DNA of 64,000 bases from Pseudomonas sp. dw_358 (lineage in GTDB: Bacteria > Pseudomonadota > Gammaproteobacteria > Pseudomonadales > Pseudomonadaceae). This document shows positions 1 to 7,531 of the stretch, piece by piece. Below the pieces are notes generated by a model. It saw only the letters and a list, made by a program, of their open reading frames with translations, searched no databases and was not told the DNA's origin. Where the stretch lies: assembly GCF_018449655.1 (NCBI RefSeq), contig NZ_JAAVUX010000017.1, forward strand, positions 1 to 64,000, read 5' to 3'. Position 1 is the stretch's first letter; every line of letters begins with the position of its first letter. The position numbers and the translations under genes are program-made.

Positions 1-309
1 GCGCACGGACTTTACCAACCAGACGGTTTCGTTGAAGTTGAAGATGCCGTTCTAGTCGATAAACCGCGTCGACTGCATGGAGGGCAAGCGCTGCCACAGG
101 GTGGCGCGCGACAGTGAGCGAGTAGGCGCCGGGCATGCCCGGCCGCCGTCGCGGCTGCCCGCGATGGCGGCACAGCGATGTTGGGTGGATGCCCCTGCTC
201 ATGACCACCCATCATCCGACCAAATACCCGACCCAGACACCCACGTAGCCAAGCAAAGGCAAAACGCCATCTGTATAGTGGCACCATCCCCTGCCTTTGG
301 GCGTCGTCC
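1..309. other. Non-coding start of window with two REP-like palindromes
   Basis: No convincing gene is seen here. Two short frames cross it on opposite strands but have low-complexity Arg/Pro-rich translations. A perfect 16-bp palindrome (GCCGGGCATGCCCGGC) lies at 128-143. It is followed at once by an 11-bp hairpin with a 4-nt loop at 144-169 (arms CGCCGTCGCGG and CCGCGATGGCG, one G-U pair). Such paired GC-rich hairpins are typical of Pseudomonas REP sequences. The rest is presumably the upstream region of the binding-protein gene at 310; I could not place a promoter with confidence. Confidence 0.5.
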
Positions 310-1353
310 ATGAATTACCTCGGCCCGCTGTGGTTACTCCTTTCGTTGCTGCTGGTTTCGACCCAGGCTGGCGCCGATCCGCAGACCCTGCGCGTGCTGG
401 CGTGGCCGGGGTATGCCGATGCGGATCTGGTGGCCAGGTTCGAGCAGCGCTACAAGGTCAAGGTGGAAGTTACCCTGGTGGGCAGCGACGAGGCGTTGCG
501 CAACAAAATGGCCGAGGACCGTGGCGGTAATTTCGATGTACTTGCGGCCAACACGGCCGAGGTGCATCGCTACGCCGATCAGGGGCTGTTGCAGCCGTTG
601 AAGCCTGAGCAGATCCCCCACACCGCCAACCAGCTCACGCGCTTTCGTGACTACTCGCGCATTCCCGACCTCGTTGTGGCGCAGCACCTGTACGCGATCC
701 CCTATGCTTGGTCGGACATGGGCCTGATCTACGATCGTCAGCAGTTCAAGCAACCTCCGGACTCCATCAGCAGCATGTGGGACCCGAAGTATCAGGGCCG
801 CGTGCTCGCGTTCAACACCAGCAACCACAATTTCTCCCTGGCCAGCCTCTCGCTGGGCGGCGACCCGTTTCACATCCCCAGCGCCGAGTTTGCCCGGGTC
901 TCTGATCGCTTGATCGAGCTGCGGCGCAATGTCCTGACCTTTTATTCCCTGCCGGAGGAAGCCGCCGACCTTTTTCGTCGTCACCGTGTCGCCCTGTTGT
1001 TTGCCAACTATGGCCGCCAGCAACTCAAGCAACTGCGCGACGCCGGGGCCGACGTCGGTTATGTCATCCCCCGCGAGGGCGCACTGGCCTGGCTCGACTG
1101 TTGGGCCATCAGCCGTGGAGCCAAAGACACCCGCCTGGCCAGCGAGTGGATCGACTATATGCTCGAACCCCAGGTCAGCGAGGCACTGAGCACCCGTCAA
1201 GGCCTGTCCAATACCTTGCAAGAGCCGGACGACGCCAGTTCGGCCAGCCCCTTGATCTGGATTCGTCCGGTGGAAGACGACAGGCGCCGCGCTGCTCTGT
1301 GGCAACTGATCGTCTCCGGCGAGCGCCCACCCTTGGTGGAGACCTCGCCATGA
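310..1353 (+). CDS. Periplasmic polyamine-type (PotD/PotF-like) solute-binding protein
   Basis: A 347-residue secreted binding protein of the spermidine/putrescine class (SBP_bac_8-like). Residues 1-22 form a signal peptide ending ALA-like at GAD. The mature protein opens TLRVLAWPGYAD, the usual first strand of this family, and has the conserved AIPYAWSDMGLIYD segment. No permease or ATPase gene lies beside it. Its stop overlaps the start of a membrane diguanylate cyclase (ATGA at 1350-1353), so the two are translationally coupled. This recalls Vibrio NspS-MbaA, where a PotD-like protein signals to a c-di-GMP enzyme instead of feeding an importer. The ligand is not known; a polyamine or amino acid is an inference. 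Confidence 0.85.
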   Translation: MNYLGPLWLLLSLLLVSTQAGADPQTLRVLAWPGYADADLVARFEQRYKVKVEVTLVGSDEALRNKMAEDRGGNFDVLAANTAEVHRYADQGLLQPLKPEQIPHTANQLTRFRDYSRIPDLVVAQHLYAIPYAWSDMGLIYDRQQFKQPPDSISSMWDPKYQGRVLAFNTSNHNFSLASLSLGGDPFHIPSAEFARVSDRLIELRRNVLTFYSLPEEAADLFRRHRVALLFANYGRQQLKQLRDAGADVGYVIPREGALAWLDCWAISRGAKDTRLASEWIDYMLEPQVSEALSTRQGLSNTLQEPDDASSASPLIWIRPVEDDRRRAALWQLIVSGERPPLVETSP

Positions 1354-3140
1354 AATTCGGTATCGCCTTCAAGCTCGGTTGCCTGCTGGCCCTGTTCGGC
1401 GTGATTCCGACCATCCTGGCTGGCTATTACAGCTATAACAGTAGCCGCGAGCTGATGCTCCAGGCTGCCGAGCGCGACCTGCTGACCTCCGCCCAAGTGC
1501 TGGGGCGCAACCTCAACAGCAGCTTGCGCAACATTTCCCTGGACGCTGGGGTGCTGACCAACGGCCCCCAGGTGCATGACCTCGATCAACTGAAGAATCC
1601 GGCCCAACTCAAGACCGTGCAGGACAATCTGGCCCAGTCATTCCGCGCCATGCTGCTGGCCCACCCGGACTACATGCAGATCCGCCTGATCAGCGCCCGC
1701 GATCACGGCCTGGAGTGGGTGCGTGAGGACCGCGATGGCGACCGGATCATCCGGGTCGAAGGTGCCGACCTGCAGGAAAAGGCCCACTATGCCTACGTCT
1801 TCGAGGCGCTGCGTCTGGCACCGGGGCAGGTGCGCATTTCCCCCATCGAGATCAACCACGAACAAGGCGCCCACTCGGGGCTGGGCAAGCCGACGCTGCA
1901 CGTCTCCACGCCAGTGGCGGACGCTTCGGGCAAAGTCTTCGGCCTGGTGGTGATCAACGTCGACCTCGACCAGTTGTTCAGCCAGCTGCAAGGCGACCTG
2001 CCAAAGGAGTACCAGGTCTACCTGGCCAATCGCTGGGGCGATCTGCTGGTGCACCCGGACCATCGCCGCACCTTTGGTTTCGACAAGGGTCGACGTCTTT
2101 TTCTGCAGGATGAATTTCCCGAGGTCAGTCGTTTGCTGAGCGACACCGGCCCCTCCACGGTGATCAGCCGCAGCGTCGAAGCGCAGGCCCGGCAGAGCGC
2201 CGACCGGCTGGTGGCCGCTTTCGTGCGCCTGTCCAGCGACAGTGCGGGGTCTGAACCCTTCATCGTGCTGGGCCTGGGTCAACCCCAGGGCCACGTGCTG
2301 GAGCAGGCGGCGAGTGCCGGAAAGAACATCGCCCAGATCGCGCTGTTTTTCAGCCTGCTGGCACTGTTCGTGGCCTTTGTCGCGTCGGGCGCCCTGATCG
2401 CACCGTTGCGCAAGATGACCGCCGCCGTGGAGCTGTTCTCCCGTGAGCGCAAGATCAGCCAGCTTGAACCACGGCGGGACGAGTTGGGGGTGCTGGCCCG
2501 CAGTTTTCTGGCAATGAAGCAGGAAATTCTCAGCCAACTGGAAGACCTGACTCGCAGCCGCGCGGCGTTCGAGCATCTGGCTCGGCATGACCCACTGACC
2601 GAGCTGCCCAACCGGCGCATGTGCTTCGAGCAGCTCGAACAAGCCTTGTTGGTCGCCCGCCAGCACCATCAGCAGATGGCCTTGCTGTTCGTCGATCTGG
2701 ATCACTTCAAGCAGATGAATGACCAGTACGGCCACCGCTTCGGCGATCAGGTGCTGGTAGCGGTGGCCAAGCTGTTGAGCACCTTCAGCGAAGAGCCGGA
2801 CAACGTCGCGCGACTGGGTGGTGACGAGTTCGTGATTTTCTTTCGCAACGTGCGCCATCCGCAGAAAATCACCGCCTTGCTGCAAAAGCTCCACCAATGC
2901 TTCCAGCTGCCGCTGGTGATCGAAGGCCAGCGCGTGAAAATCCACGCCAGCATGGGCGTCAGCCTTTTTCCACGGGATGGCGACGACATCGGCACGCTGA
3001 TCCAGCACGCCGACCACGCCATGTACGCGGCAAAGAGTGCCGGGCGCAATCGTTACTCGTTCAACCAGGTGGAAGACAGCCACACTGTGTCATGCGGCCA
3101 GACTCAGGGTTCGCCGAGCCGGCTGACGCTGGATGAATAA
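1350..3140 (+). CDS. Membrane diguanylate cyclase with periplasmic Cache-type sensor, HAMP and GGDEF
   Basis: About 596 residues. The ATG at 1350 overlaps the upstream stop, and the protein opens MKFGIAFKLG; an upstream in-frame extension is only the shadow of the previous gene. TM1 is near residues 7-27, followed by a periplasmic Cache-like domain of about 290 residues, TM2 near 325-350, HAMP to about 400, and GGDEF with the signature at 490-494 (RLGGDEF). The metal-binding FVDLDHFK strand is present, so the site should make c-di-GMP from GTP. The inhibitory site five residues upstream reads EEPD instead of RxxD, so product inhibition is probably lost. Context suggests that the coupled periplasmic binding protein presents the ligand. 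Confidence 0.9.
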   Translation: MKFGIAFKLGCLLALFGVIPTILAGYYSYNSSRELMLQAAERDLLTSAQVLGRNLNSSLRNISLDAGVLTNGPQVHDLDQLKNPAQLKTVQDNLAQSFRAMLLAHPDYMQIRLISARDHGLEWVREDRDGDRIIRVEGADLQEKAHYAYVFEALRLAPGQVRISPIEINHEQGAHSGLGKPTLHVSTPVADASGKVFGLVVINVDLDQLFSQLQGDLPKEYQVYLANRWGDLLVHPDHRRTFGFDKGRRLFLQDEFPEVSRLLSDTGPSTVISRSVEAQARQSADRLVAAFVRLSSDSAGSEPFIVLGLGQPQGHVLEQAASAGKNIAQIALFFSLLALFVAFVASGALIAPLRKMTAAVELFSRERKISQLEPRRDELGVLARSFLAMKQEILSQLEDLTRSRAAFEHLARHDPLTELPNRRMCFEQLEQALLVARQHHQQMALLFVDLDHFKQMNDQYGHRFGDQVLVAVAKLLSTFSEEPDNVARLGGDEFVIFFRNVRHPQKITALLQKLHQCFQLPLVIEGQRVKIHASMGVSLFPRDGDDIGTLIQHADHAMYAAKSAGRNRYSFNQVEDSHTVSCGQTQGSPSRLTLDE

Positions 3141-3213
3141 TAGTTAAAGCGCTGGCCGGGAACGGCCGGGCGCCGAGCAGGGTCACAGCTCGGTCCATCG
3201 TCCAGAGTCCTTC

Positions 3214-4251
3214 ATGTCCGATATTTTCTCCCGCCAGCAATGGCTGCTCGCCCTGGCGTGCATGCCGGCGTTGCTGTTGATCCTGCTGTTCGGATTCGTC
3301 ACCGATCACCTCGCGCCTTGCCTGATCATGCTGGGTGGAGCGTTTACCGTCGGCTTCGGCGCGTTCAAGAAGTTCTCCGATTACCCCTTGGCGCCGATGC
3401 TGATCGTTGCCGTGGGCATGGTCGCTTCGGCCTGGCTGGGTTCGCTGGTGGGCAACCACCTGTATTGGCTGCTGCCGGTGGCTGCCATGCTGGCCGCGCT
3501 TTGTGCGTGGATGGCCGAGGTCGAGGACGCGTTGTGGTGGATCGTGTTGCAGTGGTCCATCACCTTGTTTGTGGCCGCGGCCTACCCAGGAGGCATCGAG
3601 GCGGCCAACCACCGGGCGCTGTTGATCATGCTTGGCGCCGGGGTCCAGCTGGCGGCGTTTACCTGCTTTCAGAAAGCCGTCTACCGCGCCCAGTGGACCT
3701 TGCGTCATCACGGCCTCAAGGCCAACTGGCAGCGGGTACGTGGCGATTTTCATGCCCGTTTTCGCCTGGGGCGTTACGGCGTGTATGCCGCTTCGGTGGT
3801 GGTGCTGTGCCTGGTGACGGTGCACCTGACCGCCCTGCATTACGGTTACTGGGCGCCGATGACCGCGCTCATCATTCTCAAGGTGTCGCCTCGCGACACC
3901 CTGACCAAAGGCCGCCAGCGGATGCTCGGAACCTTGGGCGGATGCCTGGCCGCCACGTTGGTCGTGCACCTCAATGCGGGGCACAGGGTATTGGCACTGA
4001 TCAGTGTGATCACCGCTTTCGCCGCCTATGGGCTGCAGAACGCCCGCTATGCCGTGTTCACCATTTTTGTCACCGCCACGGCGGTACTGACCATCGCCCT
4101 GGGCGGCAACCCGGAATGGAAAGCGGCGCTGGAACGGTCGGTTGCCACGTTGATGGGTGGCGGCCTGGCGATCATGGTGCTGGCCTTCGAAACCTGGGTG
4201 GCAGGCCACCTCCTGCCCGCGCGACAAGCGGCGCAGTTGGCAAAGGATTAG
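3214..4251 (+). CDS. FUSC-family inner membrane protein
   Basis: A 345-residue integral membrane protein with two hydrophobic blocks. Segments around residues 10-135 and 185-325 each hold several membrane spans, separated by a basic cytoplasmic linker with FHARFRLGRYGVYAA. The second block carries YWAPMTALIILKVSPRDTLTK and the following RMLGTLGG, typical of the fusaric acid resistance/aromatic acid exporter fold (FUSC). It is shorter than the roughly 650-residue AaeB exporters and corresponds to a single module. No membrane-fusion partner is adjacent. It stands alone about 70 bases after the cyclase. Export of a weak organic acid is possible but not shown. Confidence 0.75.
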   Translation: MSDIFSRQQWLLALACMPALLLILLFGFVTDHLAPCLIMLGGAFTVGFGAFKKFSDYPLAPMLIVAVGMVASAWLGSLVGNHLYWLLPVAAMLAALCAWMAEVEDALWWIVLQWSITLFVAAAYPGGIEAANHRALLIMLGAGVQLAAFTCFQKAVYRAQWTLRHHGLKANWQRVRGDFHARFRLGRYGVYAASVVVLCLVTVHLTALHYGYWAPMTALIILKVSPRDTLTKGRQRMLGTLGGCLAATLVVHLNAGHRVLALISVITAFAAYGLQNARYAVFTIFVTATAVLTIALGGNPEWKAALERSVATLMGGGLAIMVLAFETWVAGHLLPARQAAQLAKD

Positions 4252-4332
4252 ACCCCGACCTTGCCGGACGCTGGTTCTCTCCTACAGTGAAGTAAGGAAT
4301 TTTCCGTTTTCCATCATGGCAAGGGCCATACC

Positions 4333-4815
4333 ATGACTGACAGCACAGCAGCATCCAGCACCGATTCGGCACAAGCGGTCCTCGGCGACACCGGGTTTCT
4401 CAAACAGGAGTGGGAAGGGCGGCAGACCGACTGGTTGCTGCAGTGGTTTGTGCAGTTCGTCAACAAAACCCCGGTGGAGGTGGGGATCACCTTGTCCATT
4501 GGCGGCGGGCTGGTGTCCGGCATCCTGATCTCCCATCACCAATACTTCGAAGAACTGGCGGCCGACTTCTCCAAACCGTTCGAAGCCTTCGCCGGCCCCG
4601 AAGCCGAGCACGTCAAGGAGCTGGTGCTGGGCTTCATCGCGCCGCCCACGCCCCCTGGCGAGAAGGAACCGGCCATGCAGTTCCTCCATCTGCGCGATGC
4701 CCGGCTGTACTCGGCGGGCGGGGGCGAAGCCATCCCGACCAAGGGCGCGTTGTGGCGTGGCAAGATTTCGGCAGTCGACGGCTTCTCCATGGGTGGCTTG
4801 AGCGCCAACCAATAG
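4333..4815 (+). CDS. GvpU-like accessory protein, orphan
   Basis: A 160-residue soluble protein with no signal peptide. The central part (VEVGITLSIGGGLVSGILIS, then HHQYFEELA) resembles the family annotated as gas vesicle accessory protein GvpU. No other gas vesicle gene is in the window, so a flotation role is unlikely; single GvpU-like genes occur in Pseudomonas with unknown function. The ATG is preceded by AAGGG at a suitable distance. The gene converges on inhA with only seven bases between the stops. The family assignment is from memory of the motif and is moderate. Confidence 0.6.
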   Translation: MTDSTAASSTDSAQAVLGDTGFLKQEWEGRQTDWLLQWFVQFVNKTPVEVGITLSIGGGLVSGILISHHQYFEELAADFSKPFEAFAGPEAEHVKELVLGFIAPPTPPGEKEPAMQFLHLRDARLYSAGGGEAIPTKGALWRGKISAVDGFSMGGLSANQ

Positions 4816-4822
4816 CCGGGGT

Positions 4823-5503
4823 TCAGCCGAGCTGCGCTGCCGCCCGGGCGACGATCTCACCGCGTCTCGCCCGTGATGCGGCGGTGTTCTGCTGTCCCTG
4901 GGCGAGCACCTCGGCCGGCGCGCGAGACGGCGTGCCGCTATCGAAGGGCGGGGCGGGCGCATATTCAATCTGCAATTGCAGCACTTGCGCGGTGAGCGGA
5001 TCGAACAGCTCGGCGGCCAAGGTCAGGGCGAAATCGATGCCTGCCGTGACACCGCCGCCGGTAATCAGATTGCCGTCACGCACCACCCGCTGATCCACCG
5101 CAACGGCCCCCAGTGGCGCCAGCAGGTCGTGATAGGCCCAATGGGTGGTGGCGCGGCGCCCCCGCAGCAGCCCGGCAGCCCCCAGCACCAATGACCCCGT
5201 GCACACCGAGGTCACGTATCTCGCGGTGGCCGCTTGGCGGCGCAGAAAGGCCAGCACGTGTTCGTCTTCCATCAGCGCCTCGACACCCGAACCGCCTGGT
5301 ACGCAGATCACGTCCAGCGTGGGGCAGTCAGCGAAGGTCATGTCAGGGATCAACCTCAACCCGGTGCTCGAACGCAGCGGCGCCAGATCCTTCCAGATCA
5401 GGTGCACCTGGACACCCGGTAGCGAGGCCAGCACGTCGAAGGGACCAGTGAGGTCCAGTTGCTGGACGTCGGGGAACAACACAAAACCGATCTGCAGGCT
5501 CAT
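4823..5503 (-). CDS. inhA: DJ-1/PfpI-family isonitrile hydratase
   Basis: About 226 residues from the ATG at 5503, chosen because GAGG lies just upstream and the protein then opens MSLQIGFVLFPDVQQLDLTG as in the family; a longer in-frame start adds 13 poor residues. The nucleophile elbow VTSVCTGSLVLGAAGLL carries the catalytic cysteine and is followed by ATTHWAYHDLL. Isonitrile hydratase converts isonitriles to N-substituted formamides in the cytoplasm. The length matches the Pseudomonas enzyme. It is divergent from an AraC-type regulator that has the same fold at its N-terminus, which is the likely controller. Another ThiJ-like activity cannot be excluded. Confidence 0.8.
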   Translation of the reverse strand: MSLQIGFVLFPDVQQLDLTGPFDVLASLPGVQVHLIWKDLAPLRSSTGLRLIPDMTFADCPTLDVICVPGGSGVEALMEDEHVLAFLRRQAATARYVTSVCTGSLVLGAAGLLRGRRATTHWAYHDLLAPLGAVAVDQRVVRDGNLITGGGVTAGIDFALTLAAELFDPLTAQVLQLQIEYAPAPPFDSGTPSRAPAEVLAQGQQNTAASRARRGEIVARAAAQLG

Positions 5504-5596
5504 GGGCTTGCCTCTTTGGCGAACGAGAAGTGGACGAGGCACAGGTTAACGAACTAGGCTCTGGCGTATTCGCCAATAAACCCACGAATCACGCCA

Positions 5597-6550
5597 ATGA
5601 AAGCCATCGACGTACTGACCTTTGCCGACGCTCAGTTATTGGACGTCACCGGGCCCTTGCAGGTGTTCGCCTCGGCCAACGACATTTACCGCCAGCGCGG
5701 CCTGCCGGCGCCCTATGCCGCGCGGGTGGTGGCGGCCGAAGGGGGCGCGGTGCGCTCGTCGTCGGGCCTGGCCATGGTCGCCGAGCCGTTGCCCGATTCA
5801 CCGTCCGACACCTTGGTCATCGCCGGGGGCTGGGGTGTCTATTCAGCCTCGCGGGATCGGGCGCTGGTGCGCTGGATTACTCGGCAGGCGCACAGCGCCC
5901 GGCGGGTGGCCTCGGTCTGTTCCGGCGCTTTTCTGCTGGCGGCCACGGGGCTGCTGGAAGGGCAGCGGGTGGTCACCCATTGGTCGCGCTGCGAAGAGTT
6001 GGCCCGGCAGTATCCGGGCTTGCAGGTGGAGGCCGATTCGATCTTCATCCAGCAGGGCAAGCTCTGGACCTCGGCGGGAGTGACTGCGGGGATCGATCTG
6101 GCTTTAGCGTTGGTGGAGGAGGACTTGGGCCGTGCGCTGGCACTGGAAGTCGCCCGGCAACTGGTGGTCTTCTTGAAGCGCCCCGGCGGGCAGTCGCAGT
6201 TCAGCGTGGCCTTGACCCAGCAACAGCAGGGCAGCCGTTTTGGGGTGTTGCATGAATGGATCGGCCAGCATTTGAACGGGGACTTGTCCATCGCGGTGCT
6301 GGCGGCGCAGGCGGGCATGAGCGAGCGCAGTTTTGTCCGGCATTACCGTGCCGAGACCGGCCAGACGCCGGCACGGGCGATTGAGCTGATTCGAGTGGAG
6401 GCGGCAAGACAGCTGCTCAGTGATACGCCTGCATCGATCAAGCGGGTGGCGCGGGAGTGTGGGTTTGGCAGTGAGGAGACCTTGAGGCGCAGTTTTCATC
6501 GGGTGATGGCGGTGACGCCGCAGGCTTATAGGGAACGGTTCAGTGCATGA
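5597..6550 (+). CDS. GlxA-family transcriptional regulator (DJ-1-like sensor plus AraC HTH)
   Basis: A 317-residue regulator. Residues 1-190 form a DJ-1/PfpI-like domain that keeps a cysteine at the elbow (VASVCSGAFLLAATGLLEG) and the VVTHWSRCEELA segment, closely paralleling the enzyme encoded next door. Residues 215-315 form an AraC double helix-turn-helix (LSIAVLAAQAGMSERSFVRHY and VARECGFGSEETLRRSFHR). It is divergent from inhA, with 93 bases between the start codons, the usual layout for a regulator and its target. The sensory ligand is probably an isonitrile or its product; that is inference. Confidence 0.88.
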   Translation: MKAIDVLTFADAQLLDVTGPLQVFASANDIYRQRGLPAPYAARVVAAEGGAVRSSSGLAMVAEPLPDSPSDTLVIAGGWGVYSASRDRALVRWITRQAHSARRVASVCSGAFLLAATGLLEGQRVVTHWSRCEELARQYPGLQVEADSIFIQQGKLWTSAGVTAGIDLALALVEEDLGRALALEVARQLVVFLKRPGGQSQFSVALTQQQQGSRFGVLHEWIGQHLNGDLSIAVLAAQAGMSERSFVRHYRAETGQTPARAIELIRVEAARQLLSDTPASIKRVARECGFGSEETLRRSFHRVMAVTPQAYRERFSA

Positions 6551-6675
6551 GCGTGACCGGTCTGGCTAAAGACGGTCGTGCCAGCGCGTTTGACTCATGC
6601 GGCAAACCTTGGGCAAGGCCCCGTTGGAAAACCGGGGGCCGACCTACTACGGCGAACCCATGCCGGGCTCGACCG

Positions 6676-7296
6676 CTATTCCGATGGACTTCCATAATTC
6701 ATGATCGACAACAGCTTGATCGGCACTTGCACCAACTGCTCCGGGCCATGGGGCACGTCGCCATCGAACGTCAAGCTGTCGCCGGCTTGCATATGATAGA
6801 GCTGATTGCCATGTCGGTAGATCAGCTCACCTTCGAGCAAGTGCAAAAACTCGGTGCCGGGGTGGGAGAAAGTCGGAAACTCCTCGCTGGCATCATCCAT
6901 GGTTACCCTGTACGCCTCGAAGCTCTTCTTCGGCCCGCGGGTATGGTTGAGCAGGTGGTAAGTATGGCCTTTCTCCGTGCCGCGCCGCACCACCTCCAGC
7001 CCCTCGTCGGCCTTGACCAGCAGGGCGCTGCCGCCTTGTTGGTCATACTGGCTGAACAGCTTGGACATGGGCATGCCGAGTACGTCGCACAGGCGGCTGA
7101 GGGTGTCCAGGCTGGTGGAGACCTGGGCGTTTTCGATCTTGCTCAGCATGCCCTGGCTGATACCGGCGATACGAGCCACATCCGAGAGCTTCAGGTCCTG
7201 GGCCTGGCGCTGGCGTTTGACCTGCATCCCCAGGTACTGCTCGAGCTTGAGGCGCGGCTCGGTAGCGCTTTTGATAGTGGCGTCGGGGATATTCAT
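6676..7296 (-). CDS. XRE-family regulator with C-terminal cupin sensor
   Basis: About 206 residues from the ATG at 7296; a GTG four codons upstream is an alternative. The N-terminal HTH_3 domain (VKRQRQAQDLKLSDVARIAG then ISQGMLSKIENAQ) is followed by a cupin_2 domain near residues 105-200 with FSHPGTEFLHLLEGELIY and PHGPEQ. This architecture is common in regulators of amine and amino-acid catabolism. It is divergent from the glnT-glxBCD cluster across a region with a sigma54 promoter and a 35-bp nested palindrome, so it probably controls that cluster. It converges on the GlxA-type gene with about 125 bases between them that hold nothing recognisable. Confidence 0.87.
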   Translation of the reverse strand: MNIPDATIKSATEPRLKLEQYLGMQVKRQRQAQDLKLSDVARIAGISQGMLSKIENAQVSTSLDTLSRLCDVLGMPMSKLFSQYDQQGGSALLVKADEGLEVVRRGTEKGHTYHLLNHTRGPKKSFEAYRVTMDDASEEFPTFSHPGTEFLHLLEGELIYRHGNQLYHMQAGDSLTFDGDVPHGPEQLVQVPIKLLSIMNYGSPSE

Positions 7297-7334
7297 GTGG
7301 GCCTGCACGGTTTCTGTTCGTGAAAGTTAGTTTC

Positions 7335-7362
7335 GCACCAAGAATGAACATTTATCAGGTGC
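7335..7362 (+). promoter_or_regulatory. Possible NtrC half-sites upstream of glnT
   Basis: GCACCA at 7335-7340 and GGTGC at 7358-7362 match the two halves of the NtrC site but are too far apart to form one canonical dyad. They lie about 105-130 bases upstream of the sigma54 -24 element, the usual distance for an NtrC enhancer. Low confidence. Confidence 0.25.
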
Positions 7363-7465
7363 TGGTCCAAGCGTCGAGGGCGGTTATTCCCTCTGAGAAA
7401 GCAATATTCCCATATATACAGAGAAAATGCCTGCCACGGGAGTTCCGTGCCGAGGATGGAAAAGG

Positions 7466-7482
7466 TTGGCAAGGGCTTTGCA
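7466..7482 (+). promoter_or_regulatory. Sigma54 promoter of glnT-glxBCD
   Basis: TTGGCAAGGGCTTTGCA matches the RpoN consensus (YTGGCACGrNNNTTGCW) with the GG at 7468-7469 and the GC at 7480-7481 separated by exactly 10 bases. Transcription would start near 7493, about 40 bases before the glnT ATG. This predicts nitrogen-limitation control through an enhancer-binding protein such as NtrC. Confidence 0.75.
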
Positions 7483-7516
7483 TTCCTAAAGGGAAAGTAT
7501 CTTTCCTAGTCGGAAT
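7482..7516. promoter_or_regulatory. 35-bp nested palindrome over the glnT transcription start
   Basis: Two inverted repeats share the same centre at 7499: inner GGAAAG/CTTTCC (7492-7497 and 7501-7506) and outer ATTCC/GGAAT (7482-7486 and 7512-7516). It begins at the -12 element and covers the expected start point, as expected for a repressor operator. The divergently encoded XRE-cupin protein is the obvious candidate ligand-responsive repressor. Confidence 0.55.
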
Positions 7517-7531
7517 ATGGAGCGAAATGCA

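Noticed and set aside
12..311. A 99-codon minus-strand frame at the window start
   Set aside because: Ala/Arg/Pro-rich composition over REP-like palindromes; no domain.
1638..3083. A 481-codon minus-strand frame opposite the first diguanylate cyclase
   Set aside because: The plus-strand frame has clear HAMP and GGDEF motifs; the antisense translation has no recognisable fold or ribosome site.
6547..7323. A 258-codon plus-strand frame overlapping the XRE-cupin gene
   Set aside because: The minus strand has an unmistakable HTH and cupin; this frame is its complement.
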